64,000 bases of DNA. Source: JAFEDN01 sp963844565. GTDB taxonomy: Bacteria; Pseudomonadota; Gammaproteobacteria; Coxiellales; Coxiellaceae. The notes under the pieces are model-generated. The model did no database searches, was not told the DNA's origin, and worked only from the letters and a program-made list of their open reading frames with translations. Location of the stretch: assembly GCA_963844565.1 (NCBI GenBank), contig CAWJON010000002.1, positions 806,001 through 870,000 of the forward strand, given 5' to 3'. Shown one piece after another: positions 44,175-55,300 of this stretch (the first letter of the stretch is position 1; the number at the start of each line of letters is the position of its first letter). The position numbers and the translations under genes were made by a program.

Positions 44175-45257
44175 TTAACTGAGATTTTCCATCATTGCTT
44201 TTAAAAAGCGCGTCGATTCACCGCCGGTAATCAATCGGTGATCTACCGTTAATGATAATGGTATCACCGCTTCGCGAGCTCTCCCGACACCGATAATAGC
44301 GACCATGGGAGGGATGACAATCGGACTGCCATAACGTCCGGCCAAAGAACCAAAGTTAGAAAGGGTGATGGTGGCTCCGTGCAAATCCTCTTGAGCAATT
44401 GACTTAGTGTTGGCTAGGGTTTTGAGACCATTTATTTTTTCTCTTAATTGCGTATCGGTTAATGAAGCAACATTCTTTATAACCGGAACATATAATCCGT
44501 GGGGTGTGTCAATCGCTAATCCCAAATTAATAACTGAATTTAATTTGAAACTCATTTTTTCGTCATCAAATGTCGAGTTTAATAAAGGGACAGTCTGACA
44601 ACCATGGATGATGGAGCGAATTAATCGAATGGTAATATCTTGCTGGTTATCCCAAGCACCGATGTTGGCATCATCACACACCGTGATGGGCACAACTCGT
44701 CGATGCGAATCAGCCATAGTGACCGCCATGGCTCGTTTAACAGGGGATAATGTTTCGTAGCCTGTTTTTTCATTGTTGGTTTTCTGCTGTTCTTTTGCCG
44801 CTTGCTCAACTTCTTCCTGAGTGATCCGCGAACCTTGAGATGAGATTAAGGTAAGATCGACTCCCAATTTTTTGGCTAATGCACGTACCGCGGGAGTGGC
44901 TTTTATTCGACTTGATGCTTTTTCTAAGTCAGTAGTTGCTTCAGCCATATTTTCAAGTACAGTTTCACCTTCTTGAATTTTCCCCACCACAGTGCCGGTG
45001 TCCCTGGTGGTTTGAACCTTCCCTTCACCTTCAAATCCGACTAAAGGTTGACCGGTATCAATGTTATCGCCTGGATTTCCAAAAAGTTTTTCTATTTTTC
45101 CAGCAAATGGAGTGGGTACATCTACCAGTGCTTTTGCAGTTTCCATAGAAACCATAGGTTGATCAACCTTAACGGTTTCCCCTTCTTTAATGTACCACTC
45201 CCGAATAATGGCGTCGGGCAGGCCTTCTCCCAAGTCTGGCAATTTGAAAATAATCAT
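44175..45257 (-). CDS. Branched-chain/pyruvate-type 2-oxoacid dehydrogenase E2 (acyltransferase)
   Basis: 360 aa: one N-terminal lipoyl domain (lipoylated Lys42 in METAKALVD), a linker, a peripheral-subunit-binding domain (KATPAVRALAKKLGVDLTLI) and a catalytic acyltransferase domain. The active-site motif reads TVDHRLITGGES, with Thr where classic E2 has Asp in HxxxDG; this variant occurs in related gammaproteobacterial E2s. It transfers the acyl group from E1 to CoA. Shorter than most E2s (single lipoyl domain). Overlaps E1beta by 1 bp; no E3 gene is present here. Confidence 0.9.
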   Translation of the reverse strand: MIIFKLPDLGEGLPDAIIREWYIKEGETVKVDQPMVSMETAKALVDVPTPFAGKIEKLFGNPGDNIDTGQPLVGFEGEGKVQTTRDTGTVVGKIQEGETVLENMAEATTDLEKASSRIKATPAVRALAKKLGVDLTLISSQGSRITQEEVEQAAKEQQKTNNEKTGYETLSPVKRAMAVTMADSHRRVVPITVCDDANIGAWDNQQDITIRLIRSIIHGCQTVPLLNSTFDDEKMSFKLNSVINLGLAIDTPHGLYVPVIKNVASLTDTQLREKINGLKTLANTKSIAQEDLHGATITLSNFGSLAGRYGSPIVIPPMVAIIGVGRAREAVIPLSLTVDHRLITGGESTRFLKAMMENLS

Positions 45258-46237
45258 TAAGCGTACTCCAAAGCATTTTCTACAGCAGATATAATTTGTT
45301 GTGTGGTGGGTAAATAATATTTTTCCATTTTGAAATAAGGCATCACGGTATCGTATCCCGTCACCCGTTGAACCGGCGCTAATAAAGTATCTAACGCATG
45401 CTCGGCTAATTGTGCCGCGATTTCTGCGCCAAATCCACCTGTTCTTGCTGCTTCATGCACGATCACGCAGCGACCGGTTTTATTCACCGAATCTAAAATA
45501 GTTTCAACATCCAAAGGTTTTAGGGTGGCAACATCGATGACTTCAGCGCTGATGCCCTTTTGTTGGAGTTGCTCAGCCGCTTGTAAAGTTTCATGCGTCA
45601 TAGCGCCCCAACTGATGAGGGTGACATCAGTACCGCTTCTTGAAATAAAGCATTTATCCAATGGCAAAGCTTTGCCGTCATCAGCCACTTCTTGTTTAAT
45701 TAGCCGATAGATACGTTTTGGTTCCAAAAAAACCACTGGATCTGGATCACGCAGAGCGGCAAGTAACAAACCGTAAGCACGTAAAGGAGTTGAGGGAATG
45801 ACTACTCGCAGGCCTGGTATATGTGCAAACAACGCTTCGGTACTTTCTGAATGATGTTCGGGAGCGTGGATGCCGCCGCCGAAAGGAGCGCGAAAAACAA
45901 TGGGACAATGCAAACGGCCGCGAGTACGGTTTCGGTAACGTGCAGCATGATTTAAGATGTTATCTAAACCCGGATAGATAAAACCCATAAATTGAAATTC
46001 CGCTACCGGCTTTAATCCTTGTGTGGCCATGCCAACAGCCATACCGGCAATCATGGTTTCAGCTAAAGGCGTATCTAATACGCGTTCAGGACCGAACTTT
46101 TCCAACAATCCAACGGTAATCCTAAACACCCCGCCATTGGTTGCCACATCTTCTCCAAATACAACGATGTTTTTATCAACGGCCATTTCATAACACAATG
46201 CTTGATTGATCGCTTCTGCAATAGTGATTTGACTCAT
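45257..46237 (-). CDS. 2-oxoacid dehydrogenase E1 beta subunit
   Basis: 326 aa transketolase-like pyrimidine-binding plus C-terminal domains: ITIAEAINQALCYEMAVDK, FGEDVATNGGVFRITVGL, PLAETMIAGMAVGMA, CIVHEAARTGGFGAEIAA. Forms the alpha2beta2 E1 with the next gene and decarboxylates branched 2-oxoacids (or pyruvate). The ATG overlaps the E1alpha stop by 4 bp. Confidence 0.94.
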   Translation of the reverse strand: MSQITIAEAINQALCYEMAVDKNIVVFGEDVATNGGVFRITVGLLEKFGPERVLDTPLAETMIAGMAVGMATQGLKPVAEFQFMGFIYPGLDNILNHAARYRNRTRGRLHCPIVFRAPFGGGIHAPEHHSESTEALFAHIPGLRVVIPSTPLRAYGLLLAALRDPDPVVFLEPKRIYRLIKQEVADDGKALPLDKCFISRSGTDVTLISWGAMTHETLQAAEQLQQKGISAEVIDVATLKPLDVETILDSVNKTGRCVIVHEAARTGGFGAEIAAQLAEHALDTLLAPVQRVTGYDTVMPYFKMEKYYLPTTQQIISAVENALEYA

Positions 46238-47325
46238 ACATGCTTCCTCGCTAAGGCTTCGCGTTGATCAATTAAAGGATCTGGAAGTTTTTCATATAAA
46301 TAGTCAAATAGGTCAGTGACAGGGGCTGGAGGTAAGTTTAGATATTCTTCAACTCCTTTGTCCAAAAGAATTAATAATTCTTGATGTAGTTCAGCTTCTT
46401 TGTCACGAGACCATAAATTTTTTGATTCGAGGTAAAAGCCCAGCCGAGCGATGGGATCTTTTTTCCAAGCCAGTTTGAGCTCCTCTTTTGTCCGATAGCG
46501 ACTCGCATCGTCAGCGGTGGTGTGATCGGCCAAGCGATAAGCGACCGCTTCGATTAATGTTGCACCGTTGCCAGATCTCGCGTTTTCAATGGCTGAGGCG
46601 GTTGCTTGACGAACGGCGATTATATCATTGCCGTCGACTTGTAAAACCGGGATACCCGCTGCAATTCCTTTTTGTGCAAGCGTGACTGCAGCAGTTTGTT
46701 TTTTGTATGGAACAGAAATAGCCCATTGATTGTTTGCAATGATACAAACCAAAGGGAGTTGCCAAGCGCCCGCTAAATTCAAGGCTTCATAAAAATCGCC
46801 TTTTGAGGTTGCCCCATCACCACAACAGGTGACGACTGCCTTTGCTTCTTGACGATATTTTACCGCGAACGCGACGCCGGCAGCATGCAAACATTGGTTG
46901 GATACAGTAATACAAGGCGGTAAATCATGGCGGTTATTGGCAAAATTATTTCCTCGTTCATCTCCGCCCCACACAGCTAAAATTTCTGAAATTTTGGTTC
47001 CGCGTTGTAGCAAAGTCCCTTGGTCACGATAAGAGGCGCAATAAATATCATCTGCATGCATGGCGTTACCGATGCCGACATAAGTGGCTTCCTGGCCTTG
47101 GCTGGATGGGTAAGTTCCCATTCTCCCGGTGCGTTGCAAATTCACTGCTTTCGTATCCAGCATTCTGGTCAAAGTCATTTGGCGGTATAAATTTAATAAG
47201 TTTGCTCCATCTTCGGCGAAAGATGGAAGTGCTCGAACAATTTCATGATTTTCATTTAAATATTGCAAATATGAAATAGTAAATTTTGCAACAATATGAT
47301 TTGAATCCAATATGTTGGTAGTCAT
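46234..47325 (-). CDS. 2-oxoacid dehydrogenase E1 alpha subunit
   Basis: 363 aa with the thiamine-diphosphate motif CCGDGATSKGDFYEALN ... ANNQW, GRMGTYPSSQGQEA and DHTTADDASRYR (phosphorylation-loop region). The sequence style (DTKAVNLQRTGRMGTYPSSQG) is that of the Legionella/Coxiella pdhA-like, branched-chain type. Follows leucine dehydrogenase by 13 bp, so deaminated leucine, valine and isoleucine are the likely substrates. Confidence 0.93.
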   Translation of the reverse strand: MTTNILDSNHIVAKFTISYLQYLNENHEIVRALPSFAEDGANLLNLYRQMTLTRMLDTKAVNLQRTGRMGTYPSSQGQEATYVGIGNAMHADDIYCASYRDQGTLLQRGTKISEILAVWGGDERGNNFANNRHDLPPCITVSNQCLHAAGVAFAVKYRQEAKAVVTCCGDGATSKGDFYEALNLAGAWQLPLVCIIANNQWAISVPYKKQTAAVTLAQKGIAAGIPVLQVDGNDIIAVRQATASAIENARSGNGATLIEAVAYRLADHTTADDASRYRTKEELKLAWKKDPIARLGFYLESKNLWSRDKEAELHQELLILLDKGVEEYLNLPPAPVTDLFDYLYEKLPDPLIDQREALARKHV

Positions 47326-47338
47326 ATCTCTCTCTCAG

Positions 47339-48415
47339 CTATTTAATCTTTGCAAGTTTTTCCATTGCAATTTTTTCTGCCATTTGAGTTGTTGGCAATC
47401 CTTCATAAGTTGATCTTTCAAACAAATGGAGCATGTTATCATACATCTGGTTTATTTTATTGTCAGCAAGTTCAGTGTTTCGATAAGTGTAATCAATAGC
47501 AGCACTAATTAACCCCCCTGCATTAATAACAAAATCGGGTGCATATAAAATTCCTTTTTGATGTAATACTCTGCCTAGCAAATGGTGTGCCAACTGTGAG
47601 TTAGCTGAGCCTGCGATGATTGGGGCTTTAATTATGGCGATAGTTTGGTGATTAATAATACCCCCCATAGCACAAGGGGAAAAAATATCACAATCGGTCT
47701 GATAAATTGCTTCTGGATTGACAACTTGAGCATTAAATTCGTCCGCTATTCTTTTAGCAGCTCCTTCGTTTAGGTCACAGATCGTTAAACTTGCTCCTTT
47801 TGCGGTTAGCAGTTTTGCTAAATGGTAACCCACGTGTCCCGCGCCCTGAATGGCGACGCGCAACCCAGAAAAATCCTTTCGCTTCAGTTTAAATTGAACT
47901 GCCGCTTCCATGCCGCGAAGGATGCCCAAGGCTGTGGAAGGAGAGGGGTCCCTTTCATGTTGGTGAACTTTAGCGGCGCCAATAACAAATGGAGTGCGTT
48001 CAGCGATAATATCCATATCTTCGGTTGCAGTGCCGACATCAACCCCAGCGATATAGCGGCCATTTAACTCATGAATAAAATCACCAAAGGCTCGAAAATA
48101 ATCCTCACGATTGGGTATTATTTTGGGTTTAAGTAAGACAGCTTTCGCACCGCCATGAGGAACATCATTAAAAGATGATTTTAGGGTCATTAAATAACCT
48201 AAACTTAGGGCATCCTGAAAGGCTTTATCGATTGAATCATATTCAAACAGCCGGCATCCACCCAGACCGGGTCCTCTTTTGACATTGTGGACAGCGATGA
48301 TGGCATGTAAACCTGTTGGTTTGTGTATTTTTGTATAAATATCGCCATATCCCAGTAACCGTGCGTAGCGGTTTAAAACGCTAAACCTTGAAATATGATA
48401 GTTTTTTTCGGCCAT
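47339..48415 (-). CDS. ldh: Leucine (Leu/Val/Phe) dehydrogenase
   Basis: 358 aa Glu/Leu/Phe/Val dehydrogenase. Substrate loop GPGLGGCRLFEYDS, catalytic Lys region LMTLKSSFNDVPHGGAKAV, and NAD-binding fold VAIQGAGHVGYHLAKLL. It deaminates branched-chain amino acids to 2-oxoacids with NAD. As first gene of the four-gene unit it supplies the E1-E2 complex, yielding branched acyl-CoA starters for iso/anteiso fatty acids or energy. Confidence 0.94.
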   Translation of the reverse strand: MAEKNYHISRFSVLNRYARLLGYGDIYTKIHKPTGLHAIIAVHNVKRGPGLGGCRLFEYDSIDKAFQDALSLGYLMTLKSSFNDVPHGGAKAVLLKPKIIPNREDYFRAFGDFIHELNGRYIAGVDVGTATEDMDIIAERTPFVIGAAKVHQHERDPSPSTALGILRGMEAAVQFKLKRKDFSGLRVAIQGAGHVGYHLAKLLTAKGASLTICDLNEGAAKRIADEFNAQVVNPEAIYQTDCDIFSPCAMGGIINHQTIAIIKAPIIAGSANSQLAHHLLGRVLHQKGILYAPDFVINAGGLISAAIDYTYRNTELADNKINQMYDNMLHLFERSTYEGLPTTQMAEKIAMEKLAKIK

Positions 48416-48479
48416 CCTCAGTCCTTGTCAGTTGCCCTGGACAAAGAATATAGAAGAAGATTTGAATCGAAACAAGTAG

Positions 48480-49259
48480 ATGTGCTATAAAATGGGCATG
48501 AGCAAACACGATACCCAATTTAACCCCCAATTTGAACCCCAATTTAAATTGATTAGTCACCGCGGTGCATCCGCATACGCACCAGAAAATACACTGGCTG
48601 CTTTGACCAAAGCTTATGAATTAGGTGCGAAATGGATTGAAGCAGACATTCGTCTAACTTTAGATGGTGAAGCAGTTATTTTTCATGATGATAAATTAGA
48701 CCGATGTACCAATGGGCATGGTTTGGTATCTCGAACTCCTTATTCAGTTATTGCCAGCTTAGACGCAGGCAGTTGGTTTGGTCCAAACTTTGCAGGCGAA
48801 AAAGTGCCCACCCTTGATCAATGGTTAATTAAAGCCGCTGAGTTGGGTTTAGGAGTTGTTTTGGATTTAAAAGGCAATGGCAGAGATGCAAAACGTTTAA
48901 TTGGACACTTGATTATGTCGTTAGCTCGGTATTGGAAAGGCGAGGCGCCGGCACCGATTATTTCGAGTGCACAGGCCAAATATTTGCGAGTAATGGCTAA
49001 GCAAAATATGGGATTAGAATTGGCTTATATTACCAATAAAGAACGAGGACCTTGGAAAAAAATTGTCAGAGAGTTAAAGTGCAAAGCGGTACACATCGAT
49101 CATCATTACATTTCACCGCGTTGGATTGAACTTTTAAAAAAAGAAAATTTACAATTTGGTTTCTATACCGTCAGTGGTAAAGATCGAGCTTTGCAATTGT
49201 TGGAATGGGGAGCCGATCGGATATTTACTAATGATACAAATTTGTTAAATCAAAAATAA
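48480..49259 (+). CDS. ugpQ: Glycerophosphodiester phosphodiesterase
   Basis: About 259 aa; in-frame ATGs at 48480, 48492 and 48498 are all possible and none has a strong ribosome site. GDPD signature: LISHRGASAYAPENTLAAL, the metal pair in WIEADIRLTLDGEAVIFHDDKLDR. Cytosolic (no signal peptide), as in UgpQ, cleaving glycerophosphodiesters to glycerol-3-phosphate and an alcohol. The Asn/Gln/Phe-rich start (TQFNPQFEPQF) is an unusual lead-in. Confidence 0.9.
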   Translation: MCYKMGMSKHDTQFNPQFEPQFKLISHRGASAYAPENTLAALTKAYELGAKWIEADIRLTLDGEAVIFHDDKLDRCTNGHGLVSRTPYSVIASLDAGSWFGPNFAGEKVPTLDQWLIKAAELGLGVVLDLKGNGRDAKRLIGHLIMSLARYWKGEAPAPIISSAQAKYLRVMAKQNMGLELAYITNKERGPWKKIVRELKCKAVHIDHHYISPRWIELLKKENLQFGFYTVSGKDRALQLLEWGADRIFTNDTNLLNQK

Positions 49260-49378
49260 ACGTAATAACTCACTTCGTAGCAAGGAATGCCCATTTTGGA
49301 CTCGGCCCACTAAAATCTGGGTAGGTCACCGATCTCTTTCATAGAATTTAATTTCATCATGGACGAAGGGATAGAATA

Positions 49379-52300
49379 ATGGATTGGAAAAAAGATCGGG
49401 AAGATTGTCTAAGCGCATGCCGGGAAGCAGTCGATAGCGAGCAAACAGAGCAAGCCTTAAAAGTTCTGCAAACCTTGTGTCACCGTTATGGTAAACAGCG
49501 AACAGTTTCAGAATGGGAAATGTTCTTTCAAGAACTCCATGAGATTTACGAAGCTAACTTTTATTTTAAACAAGAGGACAACTTCCAGTCTGGAGCGCAA
49601 AAAGCGCTTCAGCACCAGCTGCAGAAGGCCTTTGCCGAGGTTTTGCCAGCCATCATGCCTTTTGAACTACAGATTATATTCTTCGATCAATTATCCCAGC
49701 TTGAAGAGAAGGCCAAAACCTTATTACCGGATAAGGTCCATTATGTTTTATATTGGTGTGATACCGACAACATTCATCTACGATATTTAAATGCCAAAGG
49801 GCAGCGGTTGGATACAGATGAAAGAAGTTTATTAAGCTTCAGTAACAGATCTGATCTAACTAAAAATCAGCTGGTCGATAATTTATTAGCATTAATCACT
49901 TTGCAGGATCAACTTAAACTATACCATCAGCGATTATCGCCTGATCTTATGCGGGCCTTATTTGCAATTTTAATTGACAAAAAATATTTGGTTCAAACTG
50001 AAAAACCAAATACAGACAAACAACGCCGCATTATTTGTCAAAGCCGTGATGAGAAAAATATTTACTATGCTGAATGGTTTCGTCCTCTTGATGAAAAAGA
50101 GACTGTTTCTCTTCCAGGACAGTGGGCCGAAGCTTTTCCCACCTATATATTAAAACCGGCAACCATCAATCGTAGCGAAGGGTGGATACAGTTAGATCTT
50201 ATTTATCATACTGAATTGGTTGCTCTTCTAGAACAGCAAGAGAGACAATACAAACAATTTTACAGATATCAACGCGCTTGTTCTCTATATCAAACTTTTT
50301 CCAAGTACATCAACGGAAGTTCTTTACCTGCTGATATGATCGGTGTTTGGTATTTTACTACCGCGAAGATCGCTGCAAATTCTGAATGTTGGTATCCCCC
50401 GGTTAATTTGACTGATCAACTACCTTATGCCATAGACTATGCGAGCAAAGCTTTAGTTTATCTGACCTATAAAACGGAAGCTTATCACTCATGTCTTAGT
50501 TTTTTAGATAAATGGATAACAAAAGCGCTCAGTAAAGCAATCCAGCCATTATTGCCTATTGCGCAAAAGAAATTTGCCGACGCTCTGCTGTTATGGCAAA
50601 AAAAAGTTGGAGAACTTAGCATTGATGAATTTGAAATGACATTATCAGCGTTGCAAAATTTGGTTGAACGTTTTTTATGGATTTCACCGGAAAGCATTCA
50701 ACAAGGTTATGCTAATTTTAATCAAGCTTGTTCAGAAAGAAAGAGCGATCTTCTTACCCAGATCAAAACACTAGAATTTGAAAAAAAAAGTAGTACTGAC
50801 CAAAATGAAAAGTGTAAACGTTGGCAAAGCGCTTGGCATACTTTATTCTCTCGCTGGGAAGAACATGGATACCATTATGAAATCGAAAACTGGAAAAAAG
50901 CTATAGATCGAACTCTGAAGTCGCCAGAAAAAGAAAATGTTTTAGAAGCTTCAATAATAGTTGCTCCCAAGCCTTGGCTGGAAGTGAAATCTAGTGAAGA
51001 TACCGCCTTATCTTTATTTGAAGTAAAATTTTTAATTACAAATAAAGATTCTAAATCAATAATAGAGCCCCCCCATCAGTGGGAGAAGGCCCATTTACAA
51101 TGGAAGAATTTCCTTACCATTTATGCTCTACATGGTCAGAAATTTATTTTTAACCGGGCCAAAAATCGTTATAAAGCAAAATTATATGCTTATCAGCTTT
51201 TGTGTGAAGAATTGAATTCAATTCATAGTAAGTTCTCGACTACCGCTGAATGGTGCCAAAATCGACTTGCTGAATTCAATTCCATTTCCTCAACGTTGTT
51301 AGCCAAAACGCAAATATTACCTCGGCAATGGCAGTGGCAGCGTTTTCGAACACAAATTGAAGATAAAGAAAACACACCATTATTATCTGCTCTTTTCGAA
51401 AATTTAATCGACTATATTCAAAATTTATTGGGAGAACCGCCGAGCCCTTTCGAAGCAATTGGCATAGCAGTAAATTCTTCAACTCCTCATTGGCGGATCC
51501 ATATTCTTTCAAATCAACCGGACCATGTTTATTTCTCTGTATTCTTGTCAGTGTTTTCGGTATTTTACTCGCTATTACAGCCTCTAGCCGCACCGCTTCA
51601 ATTCAGTTGCGATACCCCTCTACGATTGGCGAGTCTATATTGTCCTTTGTTATTAGAGATTACGGAAATAAAGTTACTCGAAAATCGAGATTTGAATTAT
51701 TTACTTATTTTCCACTACCGAACTCCGGAAAAGCCTAAAATAGAGGATTCGCTAAGCCATTTCATTCTACATTTGATTAGACGGTTACAACAAATATCCA
51801 GTGAAGGGAAAGGACAGGAGAAAAGAATTCGAGAGCATTATCATGCTCAACAGGACCAGCCGTTAATTAGGCTTCCAGATTTTTCTGATCCGGTTGCCAT
51901 GCTTAAGCTCCGTCAGAAAGCTCATAAAGAAATAAGGGAATTGTGGCACTATCTGAGTGAAAATTATAAACCTTTGGTCGAGTTAATGGTTTATTTATTG
52001 GTCGATAAATCTGATATTGTTAAAATTTGTTTGCAAGAATTGCATGCAGAAAACCTTCAAGATCTTTATTTAGTGCTTTACAGGCACATATCACGTATTT
52101 GGAAACCGCATTATTTTAAAAAGCTTTCTGATCTTTGGAAAACTTCGACTGCTGAACAACAAGCTTGTCTGCAACAAATACGGGAGGACCCTGATGAGAG
52201 TGGCTGGCGTTATCGTCAAGTAGAGGAACACGAAAATTGGAGTCGATCTTTACAGACTTTAGTAATGGAAGACGAAAAAGATGCTGAAAAAAAATCCACA

Positions 52301-55300
52301 ATTTTACACATGAGTTATATTGAAAATGGTCAATTGCAGAAAAAACAATTACTCCCAGAAGTTGCTGCGCAATTGTTGGATCCAAAAAATCCAAAACAAT
52401 GGCGACAAAAGGCAAAACACATTGGAGGTCGCCATCATGTGCTGCGGGTCGAATCCCAGAAAATGGGTTTCTGGTTTAAATTCTATCCGGAAGAACCAGG
52501 GATAGAGGAATTGGTTAAAAAAATTCATGAAAGAACTGGAACTTTTGGTACTGCTGCCCAGCAATTGGTGAAATTGAATGTGAACGCCGGGTCAGCGATA
52601 CCCGTATTAATTAGCCAAGAAGTATCCTCTCCGGTGTTGAATCCCAAAGAGGATAACAATCTGGCTAAAATTCTTTTACATCGTCCTGAGCAAGTGAGGT
52701 TATTGTCTCCACTTTCCTTTGTCAGTAACTTAGTGATTGTGACTATACTCAATCCGGAAGATGATAAAAGTAATAGTTATTTTTTTCTACCTGATGGTAA
52801 ATTTTTCCTTCTTAAACATATCGACAATGATCGAGCTTTCTTTCATGCAACCCATGAAGGGTGGTTTAGTGAACTCAATGTCAAAACTATCATCTTTTGC
52901 CTTGATTTCATGACTCAATCATGGAAAGAATTAGAAAAAATAGATTTCCGCCTTCAGCAATACCGTCAGCAAATACAGCGTATTGTACCAAGCGAATTTC
53001 TGCAAGATTTAATGCGGGAAGCTTCTGATTTACATGATTATTGGTGTTGGCTTTTTACAGAAGAAGAAGCGGTTGTTATCGCCCAACAAGCCTTACAAAA
53101 AGGGGAAATTTCTCTACCATTGATGATGATTGTCCCAGATTGCGAAACGGCTTTGCTTGAGAGATTTTTTTTAATTCAAAAAGCATTAAATGATCCAGAA
53201 TTAAATGGTTTTGATTTGTTGGATAGGGTTCAACCGAATTTATCTAAACTTTACCGGAACTTTTTTAAATTAGGTACTACTCCTAGAGCCCGGTTTGAAG
53301 CAGGCCCTGGAAAACTTTATAGACGTCACAAAGGTGAATATCAGACTTCCCTATCCGGTACAGTTTCTTTATCAAGACAACTAAACTTAAGTGAAATTCT
53401 TAAGTTGAATCATGATTCACGTCGTCATACTTTGATGGAAGAATTGATTAAGAAAATTTGGCGTCGGCAAGATTACAGCGCAGCTCAAGCGCTTTACAAA
53501 TTGGTTTCATGGTTGGAAAAAAATAAACTTGGTATCAAAGAGGGTTTATTGGGTGATGAAAAAAAGGGTAGTGTTGCTCAATTTCAATTTAAAAGTTTGC
53601 CTCTTACTGAGCGCACAGACATGCTGAAACAATTGTCGGAAAAATTGCCAAAAATTACACCCTTAATTTCTCGGCGTAAAGCCGCTCGCAACATCTTAAC
53701 TGCCCTTGCTCAAGCGCCGGTTGGAAGCTTATTGCTCAGCTCTTTTCACGAAGTACTCACAGATGATCTATTGATACCTATTTTGAAATGCGCTGGCAGG
53801 CAATTGTACTTATTGGATATTAGCAATTGTCTTCTAGTAACAAATAGAATTATTACTGTGCTTGAAATATATTGTAAAAATATACGTACTTTTCGTGCCA
53901 GAAGACTAAATTGGAAAGAAATGACCGTTTCAAATTTATCGCAACTTAAAAGATTAGATTTTAGTTATGCGGTTTATTTGAATTGGTTAAACCTTTATGG
54001 AATGCACCGACTACAACATCTTCGTCTTAATAATTGTTCGCAACTTGCTGTCGTGGGTTACAAACAATTCAGTCTGTGGGGAAATCTTTTTATTGAAACT
54101 CTATTGCCGAAATTATCAAAATTAAATATAGCGCAGTGTAAGTCTCTAATTGAATTAAAGATAGTGTCTGGCCAACTTGATTGGAAAAATTCATCTTTTG
54201 AAGGTTGCAATTCAGTGGGTTTGATAAATTGGTTTAAACTGCTCTATTCGAAACAAGTCTTAACACCTTCTGAACTATTAAAGCAAATTAGTATCGCTGT
54301 ATCTAAACAGGAGAAAACGCTGGATCTCTCTAGTACCCAGATAAACAAAGAAGATTTTGAATGGTTATGCCGTATTATTAGCTGTAATTTATTTTTTAAT
54401 CAAATGATTTTAACTCAGTCTAAGATTTTGACCAAAACTGAAAAAAATAGTTATACATTTAATACAATTTTCTTGGGTGCGGATGGAGTTGGTAAAACAA
54501 CTTTGATTAATAGGTTTGAGGGGTTTTACCTGGGTCCAACTGTCTCAACTACGGGAATTGATTTTAGGACGAAACGGATCCAAGTCGATAATCACACTTG
54601 TAAACTCGACATCTGGGATTCTCCAGGTCAAATTAGATATAGAGAGGGCATATATCCTTATCTACGACGGATCAATTTATTTATTATTTGTTTTAGTGCT
54701 CAGGATATAAATTTTCTTCATGATCTCGATGATGTTAAATTATGGATTTCATTAATAGCTGAATATGCAGACATAAATATTCCAAAAGTATTGATATTGG
54801 TGCGTACTAAATCTGAAGATCATGAAAGCGAATTTGATAGTAAATATAAAACTTATGCAGAACAAAACAATATGCTATATTTTAGTTGTTCTGGAACAAC
54901 AGGAAAGGGAGTTCATGAAATATTTATATCTGCTTGTAAAACACTTATCGGGCTTCGTGAATCGAAGTCGTTACTTCGTGCTCCAGAATTGAAATCGTTA
55001 ATTCATACTCCAGAAATTTCTTCAAAAAATCACTATGAAGCAAAACATTTTATAGCAGCATTGCAAAATAATCATTTGTTAACTGGTATTGAAGCTGAAT
55101 TTCTTAGCCAAGAAGAAAAAGAAGAGATTGATAAACTAATGCAGCGTAATAAGCATATTGCAACTTATGGAAAAGAACCTGAGTCAAAAATAATTATATC
55201 CCCTGTGGAAACAGAACTAACTGATTCAATTTCTCATTTAGATATTGATGACCTTAAGTCACCATTTTCTGAGTCTTCCTCTATAAGCGAAATGAGTTCC

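Noticed and set aside
49260..49378. Possible promoter or small RNA between the phosphodiesterase and the second giant
   Set aside because: No convincing -35/-10 pair or stable hairpin seen.
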